64,000 bases of DNA from Verrucomicrobiota bacterium (GTDB lineage: Bacteria; Verrucomicrobiota; Verrucomicrobiia; Chthoniobacterales; UBA6821). The notes under the pieces were generated by a model. The model worked only from the letters and a program-made list of their open reading frames with translations, had not been told where the DNA came from and did not search any database. The DNA lies in the NCBI GenBank assembly GCA_021413925.1, contig JAIOPL010000002.1, forward strand, positions 181,263-245,262, read 5' to 3'. Shown here one piece after another: positions 19,619 to 28,818 of the stretch (the stretch's first letter is position 1; each line of letters begins with the position of its first letter). A program made the position numbers and the translations under genes.

Positions 19619-20407
19619 ATGCCTTGGATCGAAATGATTTCCCTGCTGACTGCTGCCTGCGTTGCGGGAGTGATCAACGCAGTTGCTGGAGGAGGCACCC
19701 TGATCACCTTTCCTGTCCTGATCCTATTCGGCATGAATCCCGTGGAGGCAAACGCCACGAGCGCCCTCTCGCTCGTGATCGGCACATCAGGCAGCATCTA
19801 CGGTTTCAGGAAACACATTGCTGAGATCAGGCCCTGGCTTGCCTCTTTTATCCCAGTAAGTATTGTGGGCGGCTTCGTCGGCAGTTTCTTGCTGACTCAT
19901 GGAAGCGAAAGCTCCTTTGCCCATTTGGTTCCCTATCTGGTCCTCTTTGCGACTGTGCTCTTCATGATCCAAGGGGTGGTGAGGAGACAGGTTGCCCATC
20001 AACTCGTGATGGAGGCGACGCAATCACAGCCTGTTCCCTCAGGAAGAAGACATCTGATTATCGCCATGATCTTCCAGTTTCTGGTCTCGGTCTATGGAGG
20101 ATACTTCGGGGCCGGAATCGGGATTCTGATGTTGGCGACACTCGGCTTTCTCGGCTTTTCCCATATTCATCAGATGAATGCGCTGAAGACTGTCCTCGGT
20201 TCGCTGATCAATCTTGTCGCAGCGATCTGGTTTACGGTGAATGGACTGATCGACTGGCCACGTATGGCCGTGATGACCGTGGGTGCTGTTGCTGGATACT
20301 ACATCGGAGCCACCTATTCCCAGCGCCTTTCTCAAGAGAAAGTGCGTTACCTCATCACGGCGATCGGCCTGATCATCACGGTCGCGATGTTCTGGAAGCT
20401 GCGTTAA
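19619..20407 (+). CDS. TauE/SafE family sulfite/anion exporter
   Basis: An integral membrane protein of 262 residues with about eight hydrophobic segments and the TauE/SafE N-terminal pattern (AGVINAVAGGGTLITFPVLI...GMNPVEANATSA) repeated in weaker form in the second half (GGYFGAGIGILMLATLGFLG). The family exports sulfite or other sulfur-containing anions, but substrates vary. I chose the ATG at 19619 because the frame upstream lacks hydrophobic character; an ATG at 19634 is also possible. The end overlaps the convergent DUF1361 gene by 4 bp. Confidence 0.85.
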   Translation: MPWIEMISLLTAACVAGVINAVAGGGTLITFPVLILFGMNPVEANATSALSLVIGTSGSIYGFRKHIAEIRPWLASFIPVSIVGGFVGSFLLTHGSESSFAHLVPYLVLFATVLFMIQGVVRRQVAHQLVMEATQSQPVPSGRRHLIIAMIFQFLVSVYGGYFGAGIGILMLATLGFLGFSHIHQMNALKTVLGSLINLVAAIWFTVNGLIDWPRMAVMTVGAVAGYYIGATYSQRLSQEKVRYLITAIGLIITVAMFWKLR

Positions 20408-21084
20408 GAAGCCAACGGGGCTATATCTCGAGCAAGCAGTCTTGCGATGAGAACATTGAAGGTCTTGATCAGGTAGAAGACGACGAGGACCGCCAGAAAA
20501 AACAATAGGGTCATCTCTTCCGGTTTCGGGTTCAGGGCGTCACGGAGAGCCTGAACCATCAGGTGCTCGGGATCAGTGACCACATCCCAGCTATTGAGTC
20601 TGTCGATGCGTCCCAAGTAGATTCCAAAGGCACTGAGCGATATCATCAGGATCTCAAGAGGTAAGGTAAGCCATCCCCAGTGATGCCGCCGAAGCGTCCT
20701 GCCCCAGAGCATTAGCGGGATTACAAAGCACTCCATCCCAATCAGAAAATAGAAAAAATATTCCACTAGAAGCAGGCTCATTGCCCAGATCGGCAGCGGT
20801 GGAGTGACACGAACCTTGGCGACGAAGTGAATGACATCCGTGAGGACATAGGGGGCATTGGGTAGGAACAGGACCATGATGGCAAGTAGTGGCCACCAGA
20901 GAATCCCCGGGATGCTGCTTTTCTTTCGAAAGATAAGGAGTGCGATCACGAATGGAATAAGAGCCAGGAAGAGATCAAGACCCATGTGGAAGTTGGGTCG
21001 GATGATGGCAACGGCCTGCTCGCATGTATGCTGGAGAAGGGCATGTGCCTCGTGGAGTGGCATGGGGAGGTTTACTGGTGGCAT
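20404..21084 (-). CDS. DUF1361 membrane protein
   Basis: A 226-residue protein with six or so hydrophobic segments. The segment LFLPNAPYVLTDVIHF is the typical core of the DUF1361 family, whose function is unknown. I chose the ATG at 21084 because it begins just after the CHAD gene's end on the same strand; the longer frame would overlap that gene. It forms a unit with the CHAD and CYTH genes (25 bp and 5 bp gaps). Confidence 0.78.
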   Translation of the reverse strand: MPPVNLPMPLHEAHALLQHTCEQAVAIIRPNFHMGLDLFLALIPFVIALLIFRKKSSIPGILWWPLLAIMVLFLPNAPYVLTDVIHFVAKVRVTPPLPIWAMSLLLVEYFFYFLIGMECFVIPLMLWGRTLRRHHWGWLTLPLEILMISLSAFGIYLGRIDRLNSWDVVTDPEHLMVQALRDALNPKPEEMTLLFFLAVLVVFYLIKTFNVLIARLLARDIAPLAS

Positions 21085-21109
21085 GATTAAAAAATAACAG
21101 GGGTGATGC

Positions 21110-22024
21110 TCAGAGATCCAGGAATTCAACAAAGGCTTTGGGCTTCTGCTCATAGAAAGACAGAGCCGCCGTCAGGGTAGCCCTTCTCAATTTGGGAAGC
21201 TCCTCGTCTAGCATCGCGATCAAATGATGAGCAGCCTTGTTTGCTGGGCCTTGGCGGATGGTCTTTGCGAGCAGCGTGAAATCACGTTCCTTGCCGGCGA
21301 GTTCCCCGATGAGACCGAGTTCATGGATAAGATCGGCACCTTGCTCGGGCCAGAACTCGGAGGTGATACGGATTGAATACCAGAGCTGTTTCACTGTTTT
21401 GCGGAAGGAATGGAAAGTTTCCGGATCGTCATTGACCTGGCAGAGGTCGAGCAGGGATCGTCCTCTTCGGTAGCTGCGGCGGACACGCCGACTCACATCT
21501 TTTCCCTGCAGCGGGTCGAGGAGCCATTTGTTCACACATCGGAGGGCCTCCTCCAGGGATTCACTCACTCTTGGGATCTGGCGGATATAGTTTACGCGCC
21601 GCTGTTTGGCGATATCGGCAAGCCCCGCTCTGACTGAGGAGAAGTCTTCCGGCATCAGACCTTCCGTTTCCAGCAGGAGATCCAGAGCTTGGACCTGTAC
21701 ATCGGCATCCCTGAGTGGCCCCATCCTCATCATGGCATTATGAAGCAGATCAGAGACAAATCTTCGGTGGATGCTTCCCAGTGCAGGGGAAGAGAGTTGG
21801 ATGACGGCCCTGACCTTTTTGATGGCTGTCCGAGCCTCATGCACCCGCTCGGGGGAGACATTGTTCCCAGTAAGTTGGGTGAGTGCCGCTTCAAGGTGGA
21901 GACGAGCGATCATTTGGAGCTCCTCTCCAATCGGTTTGCCAAGTCTGAGATGAAAGCGTGGTTTTTTCTTTAGTATCGGTGCTTTGCGCTCCCGTCCTGA
22001 AAGAGATTTTTTCCGCTTGCTCAT
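21110..22024 (-). CDS. CHAD domain protein
   Basis: A soluble, basic, helical protein of 304 residues. HEARTAIKKVRAVIQL near residue 60 and a second half with FHSFRKTVKQLWYSI carry the conserved histidines and lysines of the CHAD fold, known to bind polyphosphate. It is encoded immediately after a CYTH-domain protein, its usual partner, and the two are fused in many genomes. The start at 22024 leaves 5 bp after the CYTH stop. The lysine/arginine-rich N-terminus (about residues 1-30) could itself contact polyphosphate. Confidence 0.88.
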   Translation of the reverse strand: MSKRKKSLSGRERKAPILKKKPRFHLRLGKPIGEELQMIARLHLEAALTQLTGNNVSPERVHEARTAIKKVRAVIQLSSPALGSIHRRFVSDLLHNAMMRMGPLRDADVQVQALDLLLETEGLMPEDFSSVRAGLADIAKQRRVNYIRQIPRVSESLEEALRCVNKWLLDPLQGKDVSRRVRRSYRRGRSLLDLCQVNDDPETFHSFRKTVKQLWYSIRITSEFWPEQGADLIHELGLIGELAGKERDFTLLAKTIRQGPANKAAHHLIAMLDEELPKLRRATLTAALSFYEQKPKAFVEFLDL

Positions 22025-22029
22025 CGTGA

Positions 22030-22515
22030 TCAGTTTTCTTTTTCCTGCCATACCATGAAGGGATGGACGGCCAGACTTGAGTTATAATAGCGGCGATCAC
22101 CGGTCACTTCCTTGCCCACCCATTCGGGCATCGGAACCTCCTGCGTCTCTTTCTCAAGTTCGATTTCCGCAATGATCAGTCCCTCGTTCTTGCCGTGGAA
22201 GATATCGACCTCCCAGACATGCCCCTCGTGGGGAATGAGATGCCGCGTTTTCTCGATCAGCGGGCCGTCGCACAGCGGTAGCATCGCGCGCGCATCCTCG
22301 ATGGGAATCGCATATTCGAATTCCGCCCTGGAAATCCCCTGCACCTCTCCCTTGATCGTCAAATAGGCCTTATCCCCAGCGATCCTGACACGCACGGTGC
22401 GCCCTCGTTCCCGGGAGAGGTATCCCTGAACGTACGGAATGCCAAGGGCTTCCCTGATCCAGCGGTCATCTGCATCTTCGCGGATGAGGAACTTGCGTTC
22501 GATTTCAACTCCCAT
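22030..22515 (-). CDS. CYTH domain protein (triphosphate tunnel metalloenzyme)
   Basis: A 161-residue single-domain enzyme. The N-terminus EIERKFLI is the diagnostic ExExK motif (E4, E6, K8); basic strands VRVRIAGDKAYLTIKG and acidic strands WEVDIFHG and IIAEIELE line the tunnel. By family this hydrolyses inorganic triphosphate or organic triphosphates with Mg or Mn; a cyclase role is less likely for this bacterial type. It lies 5 bp before the CHAD gene, supporting a role in polyphosphate metabolism. Confidence 0.9.
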   Translation of the reverse strand: MGVEIERKFLIREDADDRWIREALGIPYVQGYLSRERGRTVRVRIAGDKAYLTIKGEVQGISRAEFEYAIPIEDARAMLPLCDGPLIEKTRHLIPHEGHVWEVDIFHGKNEGLIIAEIELEKETQEVPMPEWVGKEVTGDRRYYNSSLAVHPFMVWQEKEN

Positions 22516-22591
22516 TCAGGTAGCGTTGCGCCGATTTCAGTTAAAGGCAAGGGGCTGGAGAAGGCGTTCCAGTTCCCATTTGAGGAATCGG

Positions 22592-23056
22592 ATGATCAGT
22601 GTCATATTTTTTCACTCTATGTGGATCTTATACGCCGTTGCTGCCTCCGTCTGCTGGGGAATAAGTTATGCAGCCAGCGGGCCGCTTCTCAAGCAGGGGC
22701 TCAACCCCTTGGTTTTCTTTTTCGGATACTCCCTCTTTGGTTTTCTTGGAGCCCTGATCGCTATCCTTTCTACGGGGCGTCTATCTTCTGCCCTTGCTGT
22801 CGCTTCGCTACCGCGTGGTGATCTCGGATTGTTTCTTTTCTCCATTGGCGGTTCGGCGCTCGGTGCCTATTTGACCTACGCAGCCATGTCCGCGAAGAAT
22901 CCCACCCTCGTTTCGCTTATCGAGATCTCTTACCCACTCTTTGTTATTCTCTTTGCCTGGGTGTTTTTCCGGGAGATGCAGCTGAACATGGTGACGATGC
23001 TCGGAGGCATTCTGGTGCTTGCGGGAGTGGTAGTTATCACTCTCGGGGAGCGCTGA
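22592..23056 (+). CDS. EamA-domain transporter half (DMT superfamily)
   Basis: A short membrane protein (154 residues, about five hydrophobic segments), equal to one EamA repeat rather than the usual two. It contains VCWGISYAASGPLLKQGLNP and ends with the typical ISYPLFVILFAWVFFRE and GGILVLAGVVVI. Such half-size proteins work as dimers. The ATG at 22592 has a GAGG six bases before it, one of the few Shine-Dalgarno-like sites here; an ATG at 22619 is the alternative. The substrate is unknown. Confidence 0.8.
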   Translation: MISVIFFHSMWILYAVAASVCWGISYAASGPLLKQGLNPLVFFFGYSLFGFLGALIAILSTGRLSSALAVASLPRGDLGLFLFSIGGSALGAYLTYAAMSAKNPTLVSLIEISYPLFVILFAWVFFREMQLNMVTMLGGILVLAGVVVITLGER

Positions 23057-23140
23057 GCCTGCTGATAACAAAACTATAAGAGTTGCTCTGGACACGTTGC
23101 TTTCTGATTTCTATCCGCTTGATTGACTCCTGATTCATTC

Positions 23141-24154
23141 ATGTCTGCCAAAGAACCTCTTCCATCCTGGAGTCGCCGTGAATTTGTCACGGGTCTTGGG
23201 GCGTTCTTTGCCTCCCAGCTTCTGCTGCCGAGCGTTCTGGGTGGAGTCGAGCTTCCGGCAGGCTTAAAGCCGATTCGGCTTGGCTTTCTGACCGACTGTC
23301 ATGCCATGGATGAGCATAACGCCCCGGAGTGGCTCGACCACACGGCTGAACTTATGAACTCCCTCAAGCCTGATCTCATAATAGGGGGAGGGGATTTTGT
23401 CCATGGAGGATTCCACTCGTCGGGCAAGGTCATGGAGCATCGCTGGGGGTTGGCTGACACCTTTCTTAAGAAACTCAAGACAAGGCTCGAGCCGATCATC
23501 GGCAACCATGACTTCTACGAACCGCTCCAGGCCGATGGCACCCCTTCACAGGGAGATCCTCGCTGGCGCTGGCGCAAATATTTCGGCTTGGAGCATACCT
23601 ACCGCTCCTTTCGCTGGCATGGGTACCGGTTCCTCATGCTCGACTCCGTCAAGGTGGTGGGTGGTCAGGATCCCTACCGGGGATGGATCGATGCCGCGCA
23701 GTTGGCCTGGCTGGACCGTGAACTCGCCACCATTCCCTCCAGCGAGCCCATCATCCTTTGCACCCATATTCCGTTCCTCACCGGGGTTGCAGGATCCTTC
23801 GGAGCGCTGGTCGGTCCCTCACCGGGACGAGTCCGTGTCCTGAATGCGAACCTCGTGATGGAAAAACTCCGGAATCGTCCCGTTGTGGCAATTCTCCAAG
23901 GTCATGTTCACCTCAACGAGCGCCTTGAGTTGAATGGTATCCCATGCATCACCGGAGGAGCGGTTTGTGGAAAGTGGTGGCAGGGTCCGAATATGGGGAC
24001 CTATCCCGGCGTCGGCATGATTGAGATCCTCCCGAAGGGACTTCAAAAGGTGGATATCAGGCAAAAAGTCGCGTGGAACTACACCAACACCACCGATCCG
24101 ATGAATGGCAACTCCAAGGTTGCCGATGATTCCAAGATCAATTCGTACGTCTAG
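23141..24154 (+). CDS. Exported metallophosphoesterase (Tat-type signal)
   Basis: A 337-residue calcineurin-like phosphoesterase. The N-terminus has SRREFVTGLGAFF, which fits a twin-arginine signal. Metal-binding motifs follow in order: DCHAMDE, GGGDFVHGG, GNHDFY, a late H in CTHIPF, and GHVHLNE. It should therefore hydrolyse a phosphomonoester or diester in the periplasm; the substrate is unknown. I chose the ATG at 23141; the frame is open from a TTG at 23123, but the twin-arginine segment is correctly placed from 23141. Confidence 0.85.
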   Translation: MSAKEPLPSWSRREFVTGLGAFFASQLLLPSVLGGVELPAGLKPIRLGFLTDCHAMDEHNAPEWLDHTAELMNSLKPDLIIGGGDFVHGGFHSSGKVMEHRWGLADTFLKKLKTRLEPIIGNHDFYEPLQADGTPSQGDPRWRWRKYFGLEHTYRSFRWHGYRFLMLDSVKVVGGQDPYRGWIDAAQLAWLDRELATIPSSEPIILCTHIPFLTGVAGSFGALVGPSPGRVRVLNANLVMEKLRNRPVVAILQGHVHLNERLELNGIPCITGGAVCGKWWQGPNMGTYPGVGMIEILPKGLQKVDIRQKVAWNYTNTTDPMNGNSKVADDSKINSYV

Positions 24155-24168
24155 AACCTTCTATCCAC

Positions 24169-25290
24169 TCAGACGGTGTGGTGTAGGAGAGCGATTGCGA
24201 TCTCGATCACAATCAGCACGACGATCGCCACCTCAAGAAGTTCCCCCCGTGAACCGGACGCCTCGGCGTAGAGCGCTGCGTAGGTGTCCCTGACGATGGA
24301 GAGTTTTCGGTCCACAGCAGCGCTTACCGTCGGCACGCGGAAGATCTCCAGCGCAGCCAAGTAGATGCGGGCCAGATAGACATCCTCGGTCACCTGGAGC
24401 ACGTTGTCGGCCTTTTCGGTGAGTTCTGTCACCTCGGCGACCAGCGTGTAGAGCTTGCGGGCAAGGTCCGCGAAGCGTCTGGGTGCCAAAAGGTTTGTAG
24501 CCCGTCGTGCCTGCTTCACGAGCTCGTACATGCGGGGCAATTCGTCATCGAGCAGTTCGTCGTAGTAGCGGAACTCAAGCAACTGCGCATTGGCCACCTC
24601 AAGGATGTCAGCGACATCGGAATCGCTGCGGGGCTCGTAGATGAAGGCTCTGTCCCAGGTAACCACAACCAGATCATCCTCGTAGTAGGAGAAGCGCTGT
24701 TTCAGCAGATCCTTGCGAGTCTTCTCGGAGAGAGGGCGGTTCTCGCCCGAGAGGATCGGCACGAGATCGATCAATTCCGGAAGATCGGCTCCGATGACCG
24801 ATTTGTCCCATTTCTGAACAATGGCCACGAGGTGATCCTCCTCCAGAGTCGAGTCATTAGGCCTTGTCATTGCAGAAGTGAGTGAGTCCCTGATCTCTTT
24901 CAGGAGATTCTGCCACGGGCCTCCCAGGGCATTTGGCCCGATGCTCCGGTCCACCGCCTCGCAGAGGTCGGAGTAATCTTCCCAACTCAGATCCATCGCG
25001 GGCACACGGACGGAGAGGGCCACCACTCCGAAGTCATAGAGACGCGCTGAGACTGAAGCCTGATGACTGACTCCTGCGATCTCCAGCATCACAGGATTCA
25101 TCGTCAGTAGGACAGGGGGCACGTCGAAGGTCAGGGCCTTCGGAGGTGTGGAACTCAGGCGGCTGCGGCTGGTGGATTGACCGCTTCCTCGCGACCAGAG
25201 ATCCTCGACCCGCTTCAGATCGATGGAGTAGGCGATGTCAAAAAGCCGCAGGGCAATGACCGCGCCGGATTGAACCCTGAGTTCGCTCAT
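24169..25290 (-). CDS. RMD1/DUF155-like protein with C-terminal membrane anchor
   Basis: A 373-residue protein ending in a hydrophobic segment (about residues 352-370, LLEVAIVVLIVIEIAIALL), so tail-anchored. In the middle it has YYEDDLVVVTWDRAFIYEP and then NAQLLEFRYYDELLDDELP, which resemble the RMD1/Sif2 (DUF155) family known from yeast mitochondria and many bacteria, function unresolved. The helical region before the anchor could form a coiled coil. It is convergent with the phosphoesterase gene. Confidence 0.65.
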   Translation of the reverse strand: MSELRVQSGAVIALRLFDIAYSIDLKRVEDLWSRGSGQSTSRSRLSSTPPKALTFDVPPVLLTMNPVMLEIAGVSHQASVSARLYDFGVVALSVRVPAMDLSWEDYSDLCEAVDRSIGPNALGGPWQNLLKEIRDSLTSAMTRPNDSTLEEDHLVAIVQKWDKSVIGADLPELIDLVPILSGENRPLSEKTRKDLLKQRFSYYEDDLVVVTWDRAFIYEPRSDSDVADILEVANAQLLEFRYYDELLDDELPRMYELVKQARRATNLLAPRRFADLARKLYTLVAEVTELTEKADNVLQVTEDVYLARIYLAALEIFRVPTVSAAVDRKLSIVRDTYAALYAEASGSRGELLEVAIVVLIVIEIAIALLHHTV

Positions 25291-25359
25291 GTCTGTAGGA
25301 TACTCGAGCGCGACCCATCCCGCAACATCCCCCAGGTTTATTCCCGGAGAGAAAGCCTT

Positions 25360-26490
25360 CTAGGCTCTGTCTTCCAGCGGAGTCACGGTCTTGCCAACGG
25401 CAGGCCCGACATACTCGCTCAGCGGCCTGTAGAGGCGGTTGTCGACGAGTTGCTCCAGGATGTGTGCCGTCCAACCCGAGGTGCGTGAGATTGCGAAGAT
25501 CGGGGTGAACATATCGGTGGGCAGACCGAGCGAGTAGTAAACAGTAGCCGAGTAGAAATCGACGTTGGCATTAAGTCCTTTGCGGTCCTTCATCAGCTCG
25601 GCGATGCGCTCAGACATCCGGATCCACTTTCCTTCGCCGAGTTGCTCGCAGAGTTGGACCGCCATGGAGCGGAGGTGAGGGGCACGTGGGTCGAGGGTCT
25701 TGTAGACGCGGTGACCGATACCCATGACCTTCTTTTTGGTGGCGATTGCCTGCTCGACCCAGCCATCGACCTTGGTCTCATCGCCGATCTCCTGAAGCAT
25801 GTGAATGACTCCCTCATTGGCACCGCCGTGGAGAGGCCCCTTGAGGGTTCCGATAGCGGACGTGACGGCAGAGTAGATGTCGCTCAGCGTGGCGATCGTG
25901 ACGCGGGCAGAGAAGGTGGAGGCGTTCATGCCGTGATCGGCATGGAGGACATAGGCAACGTCCAGGGTCTTGGCGGCCTCGGCGGTGGGTTCGATGCCAT
26001 TCAGGAGATAGAGGAAGTGGGCTGCTTCGCCGAGATCCTTGCGAACAGGGAGAAAATCCTGATTGAGACGGGCTCTATGGTAATAGGCTGCAATCACGCC
26101 GACTTTCGCTGTGATCGAGACGGCGCGGTGGCGATTGTTCGCCGGATCGATGTCGCCGCTCGGGACCTTGTCGTAGAGACCCAGCATGGAAACGCCGGTA
26201 CGAATCACATCCATGGGATTGGCATCCTTCGGGGCGGACTTGATGAAGTCGATGACACCTTGCGGCAGCTCGCGCTGCGAACCCAGTTCCTCATGAAGAG
26301 CCTGGAGCTGTGCCTTGTTAGGGAGTTCACCTTGCCACAGGAGATAAACGACCTCCTCGTAGCTTACCTTGCCGGCCAGTTCGTCGATGTTGTATCCGGC
26401 GTAAATGAGGATGCCCTCCTCGCCTCGCACATCGCTGAGGGCGGTGGAGTTGGCGACGATACCTTCGAGTCCTTTGGCGATGACGGGCAT
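25360..26490 (-). CDS. gltA: Citrate synthase
   Basis: Condenses oxaloacetate and acetyl-CoA at the entry of the TCA cycle. The 376-residue length fits the short (type I) citrate/2-methylcitrate synthase group. Active-site residues are visible: H186 in LHADHGMNA, H221 in GPLHGGANE, H260 in GIGHRVYK and D311 in NVDFYSATVYY. Methylcitrate synthase activity cannot be excluded, but the neighbouring sucD and sucC favour a TCA role. The leader is G-poor (AAAGCCCACTCCC before the ATG). Confidence 0.92.
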   Translation of the reverse strand: MPVIAKGLEGIVANSTALSDVRGEEGILIYAGYNIDELAGKVSYEEVVYLLWQGELPNKAQLQALHEELGSQRELPQGVIDFIKSAPKDANPMDVIRTGVSMLGLYDKVPSGDIDPANNRHRAVSITAKVGVIAAYYHRARLNQDFLPVRKDLGEAAHFLYLLNGIEPTAEAAKTLDVAYVLHADHGMNASTFSARVTIATLSDIYSAVTSAIGTLKGPLHGGANEGVIHMLQEIGDETKVDGWVEQAIATKKKVMGIGHRVYKTLDPRAPHLRSMAVQLCEQLGEGKWIRMSERIAELMKDRKGLNANVDFYSATVYYSLGLPTDMFTPIFAISRTSGWTAHILEQLVDNRLYRPLSEYVGPAVGKTVTPLEDRA

Positions 26491-26537
26491 GGGAGTGGGC
26501 TTTTGATAGGTTGGATGATTGAGTTGGAAAGTGACGT

Positions 26538-27434
26538 TTAGCGCTTCATCCGTCGGATGAGCGCATCTGCCATATCGGAAGGAGTCTCAGCAATTTCGAT
26601 GCCAGCGGCCCGGAGTGCGGCGATCTTGCCGGCGGCCGTTCCTTGACCGCCGCTGACGATGGCTCCTGCATGGCCCATGCGCCTTCCCTCGGGAGCGGTC
26701 GCTCCCGCGATGAATCCGGCGATCGGCTTCTTGCAATGCTCGGCAGCCCAGGCGGCGGCTTCTTCTTCGGCGCTTCCGCCGATCTCTCCGATCATGATGA
26801 TCGCCTCGGTCTCGGGGTCCTCGTTGAACATCTTCAGGATGTCGAGGTGGGAGGTACCGTTAATAGGATCGCCACCGATGCCGACACAGGTGCTCTGACC
26901 ATAGCCGCGGGTCGTGAGCTGCCAGACCGCTTCATAGGTGAGGGTGCCGGAGCGGGAGACAACGCCGACACTTCCCTTCTTATGGATGTAACCCGGGGCG
27001 ATGCCGATGCGGCAGCCTCCATGGGACTTCTCTCCTGTGCCGGGGGTGACCAGACCGGGGCAGTTCGGGCCGATGAGGCGGGTCTTGGAGCCCTTCATGG
27101 CCTCCTTCACCTTCATCATGTCGATGACGGGAATTCCCTCGGTGATGCACACAACGAGTTCAAGGCCTGCGGCAACGCCTTCGAGAATAGCGTCGGCTGC
27201 GAAAGGAGGTGGGACGAAGATGGCGGAGACAGTCGCTCCTGACTCGCGGACGGCCTGCTCGACGGTATCGAAGATGGGCACCTGGTTCTCAAAAAGCTGG
27301 CCCCCCTTGCCCGGGGTGACGCCTGCCACGACTTTCGTGCCGTAGTCGAGGCTGAGCTTGGCATGGCGTGCGCCGAAGCTGCCGGTGATACCTTGGATGA
27401 GGACTTTGGTGTCGGGAGTGACGAGAATGGACAT
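26538..27434 (-). CDS. sucD: Succinyl-CoA synthetase subunit alpha
   Basis: Makes succinate from succinyl-CoA with substrate-level phosphorylation, as a complex with SucC. The 298 residues show the CoA-binding Rossmann start ([15 protein letters not shown]), [11 protein letters not shown], and the phosphohistidine loop [12 protein letters not shown] near residue 250. It lies 36 bp after sucC and 47 bp before gltA on the same strand, so the three form a TCA operon. Confidence 0.95.
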   Translation of the reverse strand: MSILVTPDTKVLIQGITGSFGARHAKLSLDYGTKVVAGVTPGKGGQLFENQVPIFDTVEQAVRESGATVSAIFVPPPFAADAILEGVAAGLELVVCITEGIPVIDMMKVKEAMKGSKTRLIGPNCPGLVTPGTGEKSHGGCRIGIAPGYIHKKGSVGVVSRSGTLTYEAVWQLTTRGYGQSTCVGIGGDPINGTSHLDILKMFNEDPETEAIIMIGEIGGSAEEEAAAWAAEHCKKPIAGFIAGATAPEGRRMGHAGAIVSGGQGTAAGKIAALRAAGIEIAETPSDMADALIRRMKR

Positions 27435-27470
27435 GGAGTGAAAAGTTAAGGTTTGAAGGTTACCCTGGGA

Positions 27471-28661
27471 TCAGGCGGCTGATTTTACGGCGGCGACGAT
27501 CCTGTTCGCGGCGTCGAGGATGTTCTCGCCGCTTTCAAGCTTCAGGCCGCTCTCAGCAAGGGTCTTCTTGCCCGCTTCGACATTGTTTCCCTCGAGTCGG
27601 ACGACCAGCGGGATGGAGAGGCCTGTTTCCTTGGCTGCCTCGACGATACCGTTGGCGATGACATCGCAGTCCATGATACCTCCGAAGATATTGACCAGAA
27701 TTCCCTTCACGCGGGAATCCGCTAGGATGATACGGAAGGCCGAAGCGACCTGCTCCCGGGTGGCACCACCCCCGACATCGAGGAAGTTCGCGGGACTGCC
27801 GCCGGCATGCTGGATGATGTCCATGGTGGCCATGGCAAGACCCGCACCATTGACCAGGCAGGCGATATTTCCGTCGAGCCCGATGTAGTTGAGGCCGTGC
27901 TTCGAGGCCTCAACTTCCCGCGGATCCTCCTCGGTGACATCGCGCATGGCGATGATCGAGGGCTGGCGGTAGAGGGCGTTGTCGTCGAAATTGAACTTCG
28001 CATCCAGGGCCATCAGGCGGCCATCGGTGGTGACGACAAGGGGATTCACCTCGACCATCGAGCAGTCCCGCTCGATGAAGAGGCGGTAGAGATTGGTGAA
28101 GAGTTTGGAGGCCTGGTTCATCAGCGGGCCGGTGAGTCCCAGTGAGGAGGCGATCAGACGCGTCTGGTAAGGCATGATCCCTAGGAAGGGATTGATGGAA
28201 AGACGGAGGATCTTCTCAGGGGTCTTATCGGCGACCGTCTCGATGTCTACACCTCCCTCGGTGCTGGCGATCAAAACAGGAACCGAGGTGGCGCGGTCAA
28301 TGAGGATCGCGAAATAGAGCTCACGGGCAATGTCGACGGCCTCGCCGACAAAGATCTTTCCGACTTCCTTCCCCTCAGGGCCGGTCTGATGGGTGACCAG
28401 AACCTGGCCGAGCATCTTCGAGGCCAGATCCTTGGCTTCCGCAGGGGTGTCGCAGAGATGAACGCCGCCTTTGAATCCGTTCTTGAAAGTTCCCTTGCCA
28501 CGTCCTCCTGCATGGATCTGAGCCTTGATGACAAGTTTGCCTTGATTGAGTCCTGTTGCGACGGTCTCGGCCTCGTTGGGAGTGTGGGCAACACTGCCTG
28601 GTTGGGTGGCGACGCCGAATTCGGCGAAGAGTTCTCGGGCCTGGAATTCGTGGATATTCAT
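27471..28661 (-). CDS. sucC: Succinyl-CoA synthetase subunit beta
   Basis: The ATP-grasp subunit that binds nucleotide and succinate; partner of SucD. The 396-residue protein begins [17 protein letters not shown], carries the ATP-grasp loop [14 protein letters not shown], and near the C-terminus [19 protein letters not shown] and [13 protein letters not shown], all typical. It is first of the sucC-sucD-gltA set; a promoter should lie in the 157-bp gap to the PBP gene. Confidence 0.95.
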   Translation of the reverse strand: MNIHEFQARELFAEFGVATQPGSVAHTPNEAETVATGLNQGKLVIKAQIHAGGRGKGTFKNGFKGGVHLCDTPAEAKDLASKMLGQVLVTHQTGPEGKEVGKIFVGEAVDIARELYFAILIDRATSVPVLIASTEGGVDIETVADKTPEKILRLSINPFLGIMPYQTRLIASSLGLTGPLMNQASKLFTNLYRLFIERDCSMVEVNPLVVTTDGRLMALDAKFNFDDNALYRQPSIIAMRDVTEEDPREVEASKHGLNYIGLDGNIACLVNGAGLAMATMDIIQHAGGSPANFLDVGGGATREQVASAFRIILADSRVKGILVNIFGGIMDCDVIANGIVEAAKETGLSIPLVVRLEGNNVEAGKKTLAESGLKLESGENILDAANRIVAAVKSAA

Positions 28662-28731
28662 TAGAAAAAAGTGATAAGCCAGACTAATACACAGCCATCT
28701 TTAAAAGGGAAAGAACTCGTTGATACGGAGT

Positions 28732-28762
28732 CTCAAAAAAACCAAGAAATGGGTTTTTTGAG
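28732..28762 (-). terminator. Hairpin between the PBP1A gene and sucC
   Basis: Arms CTCAAAAAAACC (28732-28743) and GGGTTTTTTGAG (28751-28762) pair almost perfectly with a 7-base loop. It is 57 bp past the PBP stop... on the downstream (minus-strand) side, so it may end that transcript, although it has no separate U-run; it could equally be part of the sucC leader. Confidence 0.5.
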
Positions 28763-28818
28763 GCTAGCGGTCCCCTCCCATCCCCCCCATTCCCCATAGC
28801 CTATTCCCGATCCCCTAT

